This document shows, one piece after another, positions 35,088 through 45,797 of a DNA stretch of 64,000 nt. The stretch is from Mucor racemosus (Eukaryota; Mucoromycota; Mucoromycetes; Mucorales; Mucoraceae). Position numbers and translations under genes: made by a program. The notes below the pieces were generated by a model. The model ran no database searches. It was not told the DNA's origin and saw nothing but the letters and a program-made list of their open reading frames with translations. Positions within the stretch are counted from its first letter, which is position 1, and each line of letters opens with the position of its first letter. The stretch covers positions 620,001 to 684,000 of the forward strand of contig JAPEHQ010000001.1 in assembly GCA_027405735.1 (NCBI GenBank), given 5' to 3'.

Positions 35088-35568
35088 GCGTGTTATATTG
35101 CATACAAACATTTGAAGATCTCAAATAAAAAAAATAATACGAAAAAAATTATTATAAGGTTCTAGGTCTTCTTTGAACTAGTTTTTGTATCATACACCAT
35201 AGAATTGCTCATATTGAATGCATGAAAATTCTTTAAATCTCAAGATATAAAATTATATTGTTTGAAAAACGCTTCTGATCCTGCTTCAAAGAATTTTGTA
35301 GACCATGCAATTATTGCAAATCGCCTGTATCCTATTATAAGATGAATGCCATGTCGACGGGATACGTCTGCATATTTTTTTTGGCACTTTTACGACTTAA
35401 ATTCATTAATAAATTTAGGATTTTTGGATAGCCATAGTATTTTAAAACTATCATTTTATTATTATATTACATGTTCATTTTGGTGTGAATAAATGGATGG
35501 TCGATGTTTTTTCTTTTTTAGTCTTTTACATAGTTTTACTTCTAACATAAATAGCGTATTTTGTTTCT
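34650..35568. other. Intergenic with 53-nt poly(A) run
   Basis: No gene. A homopolymer of about 53 A occupies 35033-35085. The segment 34745-34815 is less AT-rich than its surroundings but shows no gene I recognise. Confidence 0.55.
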
Positions 35569-37685
35569 TTACAATTCATCTGTAACGGCACCTTCACTTG
35601 CACTCTTGACGGTCATAACATAACGAGCGAGAGTACCTCTGGTATACTTGGGAGGATTAGGAACAAATTTCTTCTGTCTGATAGCAAGTTCTTCATCAGA
35701 AACGTCCATATTCATTTCACGAGTTTCAGCATCAATGGTAATAGTATCACCATCCTCGACCAAACCAATGGGGCCACCAACATGAGCTTCAGGACAGACG
35801 TGACCAATGATGAAACCGTGAGATCCACCAGAGAAACGACCATCAGTCAAAAGAGCAACATCGTTACCTAAACCAGCACCCATAATGGCGGATGAAGGCT
35901 TCAACATCTCACGCATACCGGGACCACCCTTAGGACCTTCGTTCTTGATAACAACGACAGTCTTTACACCCTTCTTGAACTCGTCCTTTTCAAGGGCAGT
36001 AATGAAATGCTCCTCACCATCAAATACACGGGCCTTACCAGTGAATTTAAGACCTTCCTTACCAGTAATCTTGGCAACGGAACCTTCAGGAGCCAAGTTA
36101 CCACGAAGAACTTGTAAATGACCACTGGACTTGATAGGGTTAGAAATAGGGCGAATGATATCTTGGCCTTGAGGAAGGCCAGGGAGAGAATGAAGATTCT
36201 CTTCAAGAGATTTACCGGTGACAGTCAAGACGTTACCATCAATCATCTTCTCTTCCATAAGATATTTGAGGATAGCGGGGATACCACCAATACCATGCAA
36301 ATCTTCCATAACGTACTTACCACTAGGCTTCAAATCAGCCAAGAAGGGAGATTTATCACTAGCAGCTTGGAAATCATCCAAGGTCAACTTGACACCAACA
36401 CTCTTGGCAATGGCGATCAAGTGAAGAACGACGTTAGTGGAACCACCGAGAACCATGGTAAGGACCATGGCATTTTCGAAAGCAGCACGGGTCATGATGT
36501 CGCGAGGCTTAATATCCTTTTCGAGGAGGTTAAGGATAGCTGGACCAGCCTTGTGGCATTCCTCAATCTTTTCAGGGTAAGCAGCGGGAGTAGATGAAGA
36601 GTAGGGTAAAGTCATACCCATTGCTTCAGCGGCAGATGCCATGGTGTTGGCAGTATACACTATAATAAATTAACTGAAATTAGCATTTACACCAACAAAT
36701 ATCCTTATATATCAGTAACTTACTGCCACCACAAGCACCAGGACCGGGACAAGCATGACGAATAATGTCATAACGCTTCTCTTCACTAATGGCACCTGTA
36801 ACATATTCACCATAAGATTGGAAAGCAGAAACAAGATCAAGCTTTGCGCCACCACAACTTTGACCAGGTTGAATGGTACCACCATAAACCATCAAAGAAG
36901 GACGATTGATACGACCCATAGCCATCAAAACACCTGGCATATTTTTATCACAACCAGGGATTGAGATATTAGCATCATACCATTGACCACCCATAACCTA
37001 ATGAAGATTGTTTAAATCATTAAATAAGGAAATTTCAACAAATTTAGGGCACGTGACTTACGGTCTCAATACTATCCGCAATCAAATCTCTGGATTGAAG
37101 AGAATAACTCATACCACGAGTACCCATGGAGATACCATCACTAACACCAACAGTGTTAAAACGGTAGCCAATGAGACCAGCTTTAATGACACTCTTTTTG
37201 ATTTCACCGGCTAAATCCAAAAGATGCATGTTACAAGGATTACCTTCATACCAACTAATTTCGCATGTGGAGAAACAAATCAGTAAACTAATTTCATAAT
37301 GCGCTTTAAAAATGATATAACAACTTACACACTGGAAATACCAACTTGAGCTCTATCCATGTCTTCTAAAGTTAAACCAGTTGCATACACTAAAATGGCG
37401 TTTAGTTTACTAAATCGGATCATAGAGCATTGGCATTTAATACTTACACATGGCTTGAGAAGCACCTTGACTCTTGGGTTGAGTAATGATGGAACTGAAA
37501 GTATTCAATTTCTTTTTATTGCCTTCGGTAGCATAATGTCTGAGACCAATGGGTGCAGCCTTTGAGATATCGCGACTAAACATCATGTCAGTTATTTACC
37601 GAGATATCTTGCTTTTTTTTTTGTTTTTGACTTACTATGTACGAGAAGCAAGAGGTGAGGCTCTTGAGAGAAGTTTAGAAGCCAT
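35569..37685 (-). CDS. ILV3: Dihydroxyacid dehydratase, mitochondrial
   Basis: Six exons, complement(35569..36659, 36724..36997, 37062..37254, 37329..37389, 37448..37575, 37636..37685), 598 aa, all phases close. It dehydrates 2,3-dihydroxy acids to 2-keto acids, the third step of valine and isoleucine synthesis. Iron-sulfur/IlvD signatures: [22 protein letters not shown], and [20 protein letters not shown]; the C-terminal part has [14 protein letters not shown] and the [14 protein letters not shown] stretch. Cysteines of the cluster-binding motifs are all present. The N-terminus ([18 protein letters not shown]) is basic and Ser-rich, a typical mitochondrial presequence. Codon use is strongly biased to AAG, ACC and GTC, suggesting high expression. 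It is transcribed in the same direction as RAB32, about 1.2 kb away. Confidence 0.97.
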
Positions 37686-38850
37686 TCTTGATTAAAAAAA
37701 AATATAAAGTATAAGAAAAAGAGAAGAGAGTGGGGAGAGTAATTCGATTCTTGTTAAAAAGAAGAGAAGAAGGGAAAATGAAAATAAAATGCAAACTTCA
37801 ATGTCAAATAGAAATGCCTATGAGTCAATCTCAAGTGGTTTACCAATTCTGACATAGAGAAATGCATTCTTATGATTGGGCTATGAGCAAATAAGTCATT
37901 ATTTTCATCTGTTATTTTTTGTGATGCAACTTGATAGACCTATAGCATCCATTCGGCAATTTAACTCGAGCAATACTCCATCTATATAAATGGCTGTGAA
38001 ATTAGTCCAAATTGAGGATATTATATTACTCGCTTCTTCATAAACTTCTCAAAGAAATGTATCTAGTTAATCTGAATTGAATATAAATCGAGTATTTTTA
38101 ATTCAGTTAAAGTAACAAAATTAGAAAAAAAAAAAAAAAAATAACAACTCGAGTATATTTTACAATAAATATTTCAAATCTCATCGTGTAACAGACTTGA
38201 GTTAAAATACTACCATTTATATATTTACCTATCGGCTCTGTAAATCAATGCTTGATCAATTTAGAGTTGAAAGACCTCAGCCAATATTACTATTCACATT
38301 CTCCCATGTTTATAATTAAAATATTCACTGTTTTTCAGTTTGAATGAATTATGCAACTTTTTCAAAAAAGTATGCGGTCGTTATTTTAGTAAATCTTATT
38401 TTATTGCTGATCTGAAAAATATATGAAGCATGTGAGGTTCACTTGATTTGAAGCTTTTAAAGGTTGTTTTAATGATAAAACGGTATTTCAAGTGGGATAA
38501 TAAAGGTTTTATGCATGTGTATGATGAAGACAAGAAATTTAGACATTTCATACTATCAATACAGTATTTCCACTTGAAATTCAGACATTTCAGGAAAATA
38601 TTGAATTTTGAATGATTGTAGTTATATATTGAGACAGAGTAAAAATGAAGTTTAGACAAAGCGAGAGTGCAAATTTGCAAGAATTGTGAGTAATATTTGA
38701 ACGAATAAAGTATTGTTTCTAGATGCTAGTTGTTTATTATGATAAATATTTAAATTGAGCTTATGTCCAAAATAATAAAACTGAAAAAGTACAATGTTCC
38801 AAAGAGAACCTTTACTCACTAAAAGATAAAATGTTACTCAAGCATTCTGT
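37686..38850. other. Upstream region of ILV3, no gene
   Basis: AT-rich. Several CTCGAG/CTCGAGT-like short motifs recur (37965, 38148), and an A run sits at 38126-38141. No supported coding region. Confidence 0.5.
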
Positions 38851-38865
38851 ATTGCTATTCAAGGA

Positions 38866-39270
38866 CTACAAGGCTTCTCTCTATGTCTGTCTGTCCCTAT
38901 CTGTCTTTACTTGAGTATTGTTTTTAAAGCTCTCATGGTTACTGCGCCCCAAGGTTTGCTATTATGATGGTGTATCTACTGCTTTTGTGTGATCATAAGG
39001 TTTTTTCCCCTCCTGCTACCTTTTGGAGAAGGTTTTTTTAAGCCTGTGATCTTTCTTTTTGGCTTAATACTGATGTTTTTTCAAGGCTGGTGTTATTTAC
39101 TCAAGATCTAAAAGTTTTTTCCCCTCCTATTGCTTTTTGGAGTAGGGCTTTTTAAGCCTATGATATTTGATACCCTGTTTAATTGATTGTGGTTTGGTGT
39201 CTCTCTTGCTTTAAGATGATGTCTTTAAGATCTACAAGGGTTTTTCCCTCAAGGGCTGGTGTATTTGAAA
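38866..39270 (+). repeat. Degenerate tandem repeat, ~115-125 bp units with hairpins
   Basis: Four related blocks start near 38868, 38988, 39102 and 39228, each with a form of AAGATCTACAAGG followed by TTTTTTCCCCTCC. Two of them carry a small hairpin (CTCC...GGAG) followed by TTTTTAAGCCT(A/G)TGAT. It is the most GC-structured part of an otherwise plain 4-kb intergenic region. It has no ORF. It could be a structured non-coding RNA locus or an old repeat. Confidence 0.6.
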
Positions 39271-39879
39271 GGCATTCTGACGACTTGTTATGAACTAAGC
39301 ACGATTTAATTCGCATGCTTTAAGGAGCTTGTCTAGAATGCTTTATGAACCTGTAAATGATTTCTAACACTAACCTATTTATATATCACTGATATATGTT
39401 TTTCATTAGAGTTAACAAATAAAGGTGTATGATTTTTAACTGGTTCTTGGCTGATTTTTTAGACATCATTCTGCTTATCTTACAATTCAAGGGGTGCTAA
39501 TGTCTAAAACATTATAGTATTGTATATTCTGCATCTCTGGCTTGAATACTGATGCTTCTAAAGAAAATGATGTGAAGTTTATTATAATCGCCGTAACAAA
39601 CACGGTTTCTTCTTCGGGAGTTTATTACAGGTAATTTCATTTAGATTAACTCTTTGAAATAATAGCTGAAACTAATTTAATCTTGTCCAAATCCCCTTCT
39701 CATCATCTCTAAATCCCATCCTTATTTCATCTCAATTTTATCTTCATCACATCCCAATTTTATTCTCATTTCATCCCAAATTTTACTTATTTCGTCTGAA
39801 TTTAAGTAGAAACTGTAGATCGAAAATACGATACGCGGAGTTTCAAATTCGTTTTTGACATTTCTTCCAAAAATGTTCC

Positions 39880-40120
39880 CGAAAATAAAATCATACGAAT
39901 ACTCAACAGAACATATAGCAAGTAAAACTAGCGTACTAATTGTTTTATGCGCAACTCATAACTTTGTATCGAACTATATAATATTTAGTCAAGTTTTTCT
40001 CATAAAATAATCGTTAAATTGCAAGTCAAATTTTAGCTGTTTTTGGACTGAAATTCAGCTTTTTTCAATTTTCTTTAACATTTTGTCTCATTCAAAACAT
40101 AGACTACATAATTATCTACA
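39880..40120 (-). repeat. Degenerate fragment of repeat A
   Basis: The segment around AAACTAGCGTACTAATTGTTTTATGC resembles the reverse complement of the repeat A interior (CTAGCCTATTAAATGGTTTTTATGC). It is highly diverged. The motif GCACGCTCGGATTTTGAA at 40901-40918 recurs at 49040 and inverted at 54463. Confidence 0.45.
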
Positions 40121-41652
40121 AATTGAGTGGTTTTTGATGCCTGTATCTCCATTTTTCGTTGAGAAAACATGGATTTTATGTGTTTTCTGGATTTGAAATG
40201 AGAAATCCCTTTAGTGAACGACCACGCATGGAAAAACGAGATTGAAATTCAGTATAAAATTTCTACCTTATTTTTGGAGTTTCTCTATCAAAAATCGAGG
40301 TTTTTTAGAGAAAAAAAGTTTGATAGGTAAAAGCAAGCTAGAGCTATGACATGGGCATAGAGCATGTAAGAGTAGTACTCAATTATATCAGTTATTTTGA
40401 AATGTGTGATGAATATCACAAAAAAAAAAGTTGTGATACTCAAGTATGTTAAAAGAACAATTAAAATTGGGTAAGTTTTGTTATAAAAGCGCGCCTGTAG
40501 TTTCATTTCTCGCAAAGATATTTTGCAGCAAAGATCTGGCTTTTAAGCTGTAAAAATCCAAACACAGATTTTCCAAGAATTTACTTGAGTTCATAGCTCG
40601 TAGCACATAAAAATAAAATTAAATGTATTTAATTTCAACTCCTTATGTACACGTTCTGATTTTTTATATATCTGCTATCTATCAAAAAACAGGTGGTTAG
40701 CATTGATAAACCGACCATCTAAAAATCTGGAAAATCGGATTTTCATTCCGATAATGCAGAAACAAATTCCATTAAATTGGCTTTTGATGATTTAAACATT
40801 TATTCGAGCAATTAATCTTCTGTAACTAGATTCTACATATTTTGAAGCGCTTTAAGTATATCTCTAAATAATTTCAAATTGAAGTACTTTCGTAAAAGTG
40901 GCACGCTCGGATTTTGAAGATTTGAAAAAGCTAAAATCAACCATTTAAGCGACAATTGTCGGCTTTACATGTAATCGAGTCTGTTTTTTTTCAAAAGAAA
41001 ATTATATACGAACATAGATTATGTATAAAGTGTTATATTAACTCGAGATACGAAGCGTAATAAACATACAACTGAGTCAAAATTCTTGTCAACATGATGG
41101 AATTACAAATAACGGTGTAAATTGTATACAATATTTATTGAGATAATACATAAAATACAATCTAACCAATTATGTAAGATATGAAATTATAAGATACATG
41201 TACACATTCTAGCAAATGGATGTAGACTTGGTATTCATGCATATGCCAGCATATTGCAACATAAAAAGATTCCTGGACAATGGTGTATGAGTAAATAAAC
41301 AAAATGGAAATGTAAGAAAACCATTGTGATTGCATTATACAGTTTAGCTTCATTAGGTATCAGACATGGTGAATGATTACACTTATAGTTTGTAACAAGT
41401 TGTTGAAATTTAAAATATTGAATAATACGAATTGGCTTGACATAATACAATCTACTATGCGTAAATTACTGACATTGTATAGTTTTTCATCGTGCACATA
41501 TCAAAGAAACACGAGGAAGTCTTTGTATACATATGATTCAACCTGTAATACTTTTTTAGTTGGACTATGATTCATAACCTTTAACAAATTGCGTGTTACC
41601 AACAATTGTATAACATTACATATATTTTTTTTGTCCTACGCACAATTGTTTT

Positions 41653-41672
41653 ATATATATATATATATATAT
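41653..41672. repeat. TA dinucleotide run
   Basis: Short (TA)n microsatellite about 90 bp before the aspartyl protease start; it may serve as a TATA-like region. Confidence 0.6.
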
Positions 41673-41758
41673 GCGCAACAGTAGAATAGCCTTTACGCTA
41701 AACAGCTGTTCCTCTTTCTCCTCTTTCTCATTGTGCTAATTCCATTCATTTACTAAAA

Positions 41759-43397
41759 ATGAAAATTCAATTTGCAATTGGGTTTTTGGTTTCTGCATTA
41801 AGTTTTGTTACTGCAGCAAATACAGATGCAGACGATGAAACCAAATTATTAAGAGTACCCATCAGTAGAAAGAAAATTATCCATGGTGGGCCACCAATTG
41901 CATCACTTCGTAGACGAGCTGATTACAAAGAAAATTTATACATTGGTGATGGTTCTATTTACATGGTTAATGTAGCTATTGGCACACCACCTCAAACATT
42001 TGAGCTTGTTTTAGATACAGGAAGGTTTGTTTTGTTTTGTTTACTAGATATAATAGAATTACTGGGATTAAATAAAAAGAATAATAGTGCCGATCTTTGG
42101 GTACCTGGAGCAAGTTGCCCTTCAACCATGTGTCCTTTGGCTAAATTCAATGAATCCAATTCTAGTACATTTAAAGACATGAATGAAGTGTTTAACATTA
42201 CTTATGGTATTGGAAGTGCATCTGGAGGGTTTGGTTTGGATACAGTAAATATTGGTGGTGCAATTATAGAACAACAACAATTCGGACTGACTAATAATAC
42301 ACAAAATATTTTGACTAATATGCAAACACTTTCCGGGGAATCTTATACACCTACAGTTAGCAGTGCAGATAATGTAACCAGTTTCAGCTCAGATCATCGT
42401 ATGGATGGTATTTTTGGATTAGGATATCCATTGATTACATCTCCAACAAAAAGTTATAATCCATTCTTTTTCAATTTAAAGGAGCAAAATAAGATTTCTC
42501 AAAATATATTCTCTGTTTTCCTTAATAAATCAGAGTCATTAGACACTTTGGGTGAGATAATTTTCGGTGGCATTGATTCAACAAAATATCAAGGAGATAT
42601 CACTTATCTTCCACTTGCAAAGACTACTCGAGTATCAGCTGGTGGTAAATCCGATTATGGTTATTGGCAAGTATATGGACAAGGAGTTGGAGCAACTGTA
42701 GATGGAAAATCAACACTAGATGCACCATTTCAAGCAACAACACAATTTGTATTTGATACTGGTACTACTTTAACTTACTTGCCTATGAATGTTATTGAGC
42801 CTTTGTTCATTGCGGCAATTGGAAATACAAACTTGGCATATGATTCTGCTAATAACTACTTCCAGGTTCGTATTTAACATAATAGGAAATAATGCCAAGT
42901 GAAAGTGGGATATGTATTCATTATTTATTATATTATATGCATAAATTCAGATTCGATGCTCTATGGCCCAAAAAAACATCACACTCCAGTTCATGATGTC
43001 ACCTTCGGCTGATGTAACAGATACACCGGTTGTATTAAATGTTGCAATTGCCGATGTAATTTATCCTATGGATACTGATTACATGTCTACAGCAAGTGTT
43101 TGTATGATTGGTATTGTACCTACTACAGGACAAATCTTCTTTGGTGAGTCCGTTTTAAGAAGTTTATATCAAGTTTATGATGTAGATCAAAACCGAATCG
43201 GTATTGCAAGTGCTATTGGATCAGATTCATTCATTTCAGGTGCTACAGACAATAATACTTCTTCTAGTGGATCTGGTAGTAACAGTAATACTTCTAATAA
43301 TAATTCATCTAATTCAGCTGGAGCAATCAAACAATCCAATATCCTTGGTAGTACTATGATTAGTATTTGTATTTTATATGTGTTAAATTACCTTTAA
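41759..43397 (+). CDS. GPI-anchored pepsin-family aspartyl protease (yapsin-like)
   Basis: Three exons, 41759-42024, 42088-42865 and 42951-43397, 496 aa, in phase. It starts with a signal peptide (FAIGFLVSALSFVTAA), then a propeptide ending in the polybasic SLRRRADY, a likely maturation site. The two catalytic aspartates are clear: VLDTG joined across intron 1 to SADLWVPG, and VFDTGTTLTYLP. The last ~70 residues are Ser/Asn/Thr-rich (SSSGSGSNSNTSNNNS), followed by a hydrophobic tail (ILGSTMISICILYVLNYL), the plan of a GPI-anchored cell-surface yapsin. By family it cleaves after mono- or dibasic residues and processes wall proteins. Intron 1 has a GTTTGT donor and is a multiple of three without stops, so unspliced mRNA would give a 21-residue insertion next to the active site. 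Confidence 0.92.
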
Positions 43398-43475
43398 TAA
43401 ATGATATCATTCATACCGAGGGAGATCGCCTTGTTTCTGTTGTGGATGTTGTAAATCGCCGGTTTAAATTAGTTG

Positions 43476-43595
43476 CTTGGCAACCAAATGTATAGTTCAA
43501 ACAATCATATACAAATGGCTGCGTTTCAATGAGAATAGAGATTTTATATGTGTCTTATTTGTACATAACAAATAAGGTCTTCAAGTTTTGCCAAG
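43476..43595. promoter_or_regulatory. Two GCCAAG (PacC-type) sites upstream of the PacC gene
   Basis: GCCAAG occurs at 43590-43595 (+) and inverted (CTTGGC) at 43476-43481, 171 and 285 bp before the PacC ATG. GCCARG is the consensus bound by fungal PacC/Rim101. In AT-rich DNA two hits in 370 bp are more than expected, but the motif is short. Confidence 0.35.
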
Positions 43596-43765
43596 ATAAA
43601 AAAAAAAAAAAAATTTAATCATACGCCCTTTAAGAACCCCTTCCTTTTTGGTTTGCTTTAATTCTTCTTCTTTGTCTTTCCCCCTTTTTTTTTTTGTTTA
43701 TTTAATCTTTGCATTCTCTCTCTTTTCTTTTGCATCTCTGCTCTTCTTTCTTATTTTTTTCAATC

Positions 43766-44690
43766 ATGCAAACTTCTCTAGAAATGGATACTGAAATTTA
43801 CTTTTGCCGTTGGATTGGCTGTACAATCTCATTTGATGATCCGGAACATCTTTATGTTCATTTAACAAATGATCATGTCGGTAGAAAATCAACTGGAAAT
43901 CTCTGTCTTACTTGTCATTGGGAAAAATGTGATGTTACTGTAATTAAAAGAGATCATATCACCAGTCATCTTCGAGTTCATGTTCCATTAAAACCACATC
44001 GATGCCAAGTATGAATAATATTTTATAACCCTAGATACACCATGTTAACTTTTTTATAAATTAGTTTTGTAGCAAATCATTCAAACGTCCTCAAGATTTA
44101 AAGAAACATGAAAAAATTCATAGTGAGCAGCATATCTCAACTTTACGTTGTCATCATAGAAATCAACAACCATTAACACCACCAAGTTCCACTCATCATT
44201 CAAGTAGAGATGTTTCACCTATCTTGTCTGATAATCATCCTATTTCTCCTCCTACAAGTACTTATTCTGATGAAAATTGGATGTATGCTGGTGTGTCTCC
44301 CTCTACTGCAATATCCGATATCTCCTCTTCACACCATCAACATCAGCAATTACATTATAATCATCAAGTCCCACAACAAAATTTTGTTACACAACCACCT
44401 GCAGACATTATTAATGATTTATTCTTCCCTATGGATATGGATACAAAACCAACAGAATATAATTCTTCTATTGCTCATAGTCTTGATCAAATTCAAAATT
44501 TCATGGATGCAGGAACTATTAACCAATCAAACTTTAACTTGAACATTAGTAATGAACAGCAACTAAATGACATGAATGAATGGCTTGCTCGTCTTTCTGA
44601 TAGTATTGCTACAGGACAATTGCCCCAAGAATCTGTAATGGATCCTGTAACCTCATTTGCATATACTCAAATGTCTAATTTTAATGCTCC

Positions 44691-44738
<48 letters not shown>

Positions 44739-45447
44739 GCAACAACAGTATCCTATTGTACCATCACATAATAATAATAATACTACTATGTATCCTGTTT
44801 CATGTGAGGAAAATGACATGTATGTTAGATCTCAACCCATGCCACAACCTGTTGTGCCAAGTCAAAATATAAATAATTATCTTGGCTTATCTTCATCTAC
44901 CAATCAATATCAACAATATCAACAGCAGAACGTGGGAGTTACAGGCCAAAGACAACATTACACAGCTATTCCCAATATGGCCAATCAATACTTCCAACCT
45001 GAACTTCGAACAACAACTAATTTCACTAAAGCAAATAATCCCGAAAATGCAGAAATTGAAAAAGAAGAAACTGTTTCATTCAAGCCTTCAAAACCAATTA
45101 CACATGAAGATAAGAAGAATATGGCTACTCTTATTAATACATTCTCCAGTGCTTTGGCTGACAACAATTTCAAACCTACTGCCCCTGAGGAGAAACCAGA
45201 AGAAAAAGAAGAAACCAAATCAACAGATGATTTGATTCGAGAATTAATCACTAGTGATTTATCTAAACTTTCTTTACAAGATGGTGATGATAATTCTAAA
45301 CCTGTAACTAAACAAGATCCCGAGTCTAAATCATTATATCCTACTGCAGCAGTAGCAGCGCAACAAAATCACATTTTACTCTTGAAGAAAATGACTAAAT
45401 GGGTCAATGAAAACTATCATAAAAATCAATCTGTATCATGTCAATAA
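43766..45447 (+). CDS. PACC: PacC/Rim101 pH-response zinc-finger transcription factor
   Basis: Two exons, 43766-44008 and 44065-45447, 541 aa, in phase (CGATGCCAA|TTTTGT). Three C2H2 fingers occupy residues ~10-105: CRWIGC...[31 protein letters not shown] and [21 protein letters not shown]. The second and third are near-identical to those of PacC/Rim101, which bind GCCARG sites and control alkaline-pH responses. The rest is low complexity: Ser/Pro/His-rich, then about 21 consecutive glutamines from a CAA run (44691-44748), then a Glu/Lys-rich segment and a conserved-looking C-terminal [14 protein letters not shown]. An ATG at 43709 is in frame but gives an unusual hydrophobic leader; I prefer 43766. 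It could be regulated by its own product (see sites upstream). Confidence 0.92.
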
Positions 45448-45454
45448 ATAATTT

Positions 45455-45480
45455 TTTTTTTTTTTTTTTTTTTTTTTGTT
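45455..45480. repeat. Poly(T) run after PacC gene
   Basis: About 24 consecutive T just downstream of the PacC stop. Confidence 0.85.
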
Positions 45481-45797
45481 TTAGTAACGTAGCATTTCTA
45501 ATTTAGGAATTTTCATTTTGGTCAAAATAATGCTTTTTAAAGCAACATTCTATTACAAAATTACTTTTATTCTACTTTTGCATTTGCATAGCTTACTAAA
45601 AAATTAATTTAGCTGGGAAGATTCAATATTAATTGGACTTTCAAAAGCGATAATGTGTTCGTGTGTATGTGAAAACTTTGTGCTGCCTGTAGTAGTCTTT
45701 CAAGTATTTAAATGCAAAAAATGTCTATTATTTATATACACTTCTTTTGTTTCCTTTCAACAAAACTTCATTCTATATTAAATTTTAATTTTATATC

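Noticed and set aside
34926..35111. Minus-strand ORF with a poly-Phe run
   Set aside because: It is the poly(A)/poly(T) homopolymer read as codons.
35885..37214. Plus-strand ORFs opposite ILV3
   Set aside because: Antisense shadows caused by strong codon bias of the dehydratase gene.
38866..39270. CRISPR-like array
   Set aside because: Units are diverged, long and AT-rich, without constant-length spacers, and the genome is eukaryotic.
44210..45251. Alternative-frame ORFs within the PacC gene
   Set aside because: Low-complexity shadows (poly-N, poly-L) of the CAA-rich coding frame.
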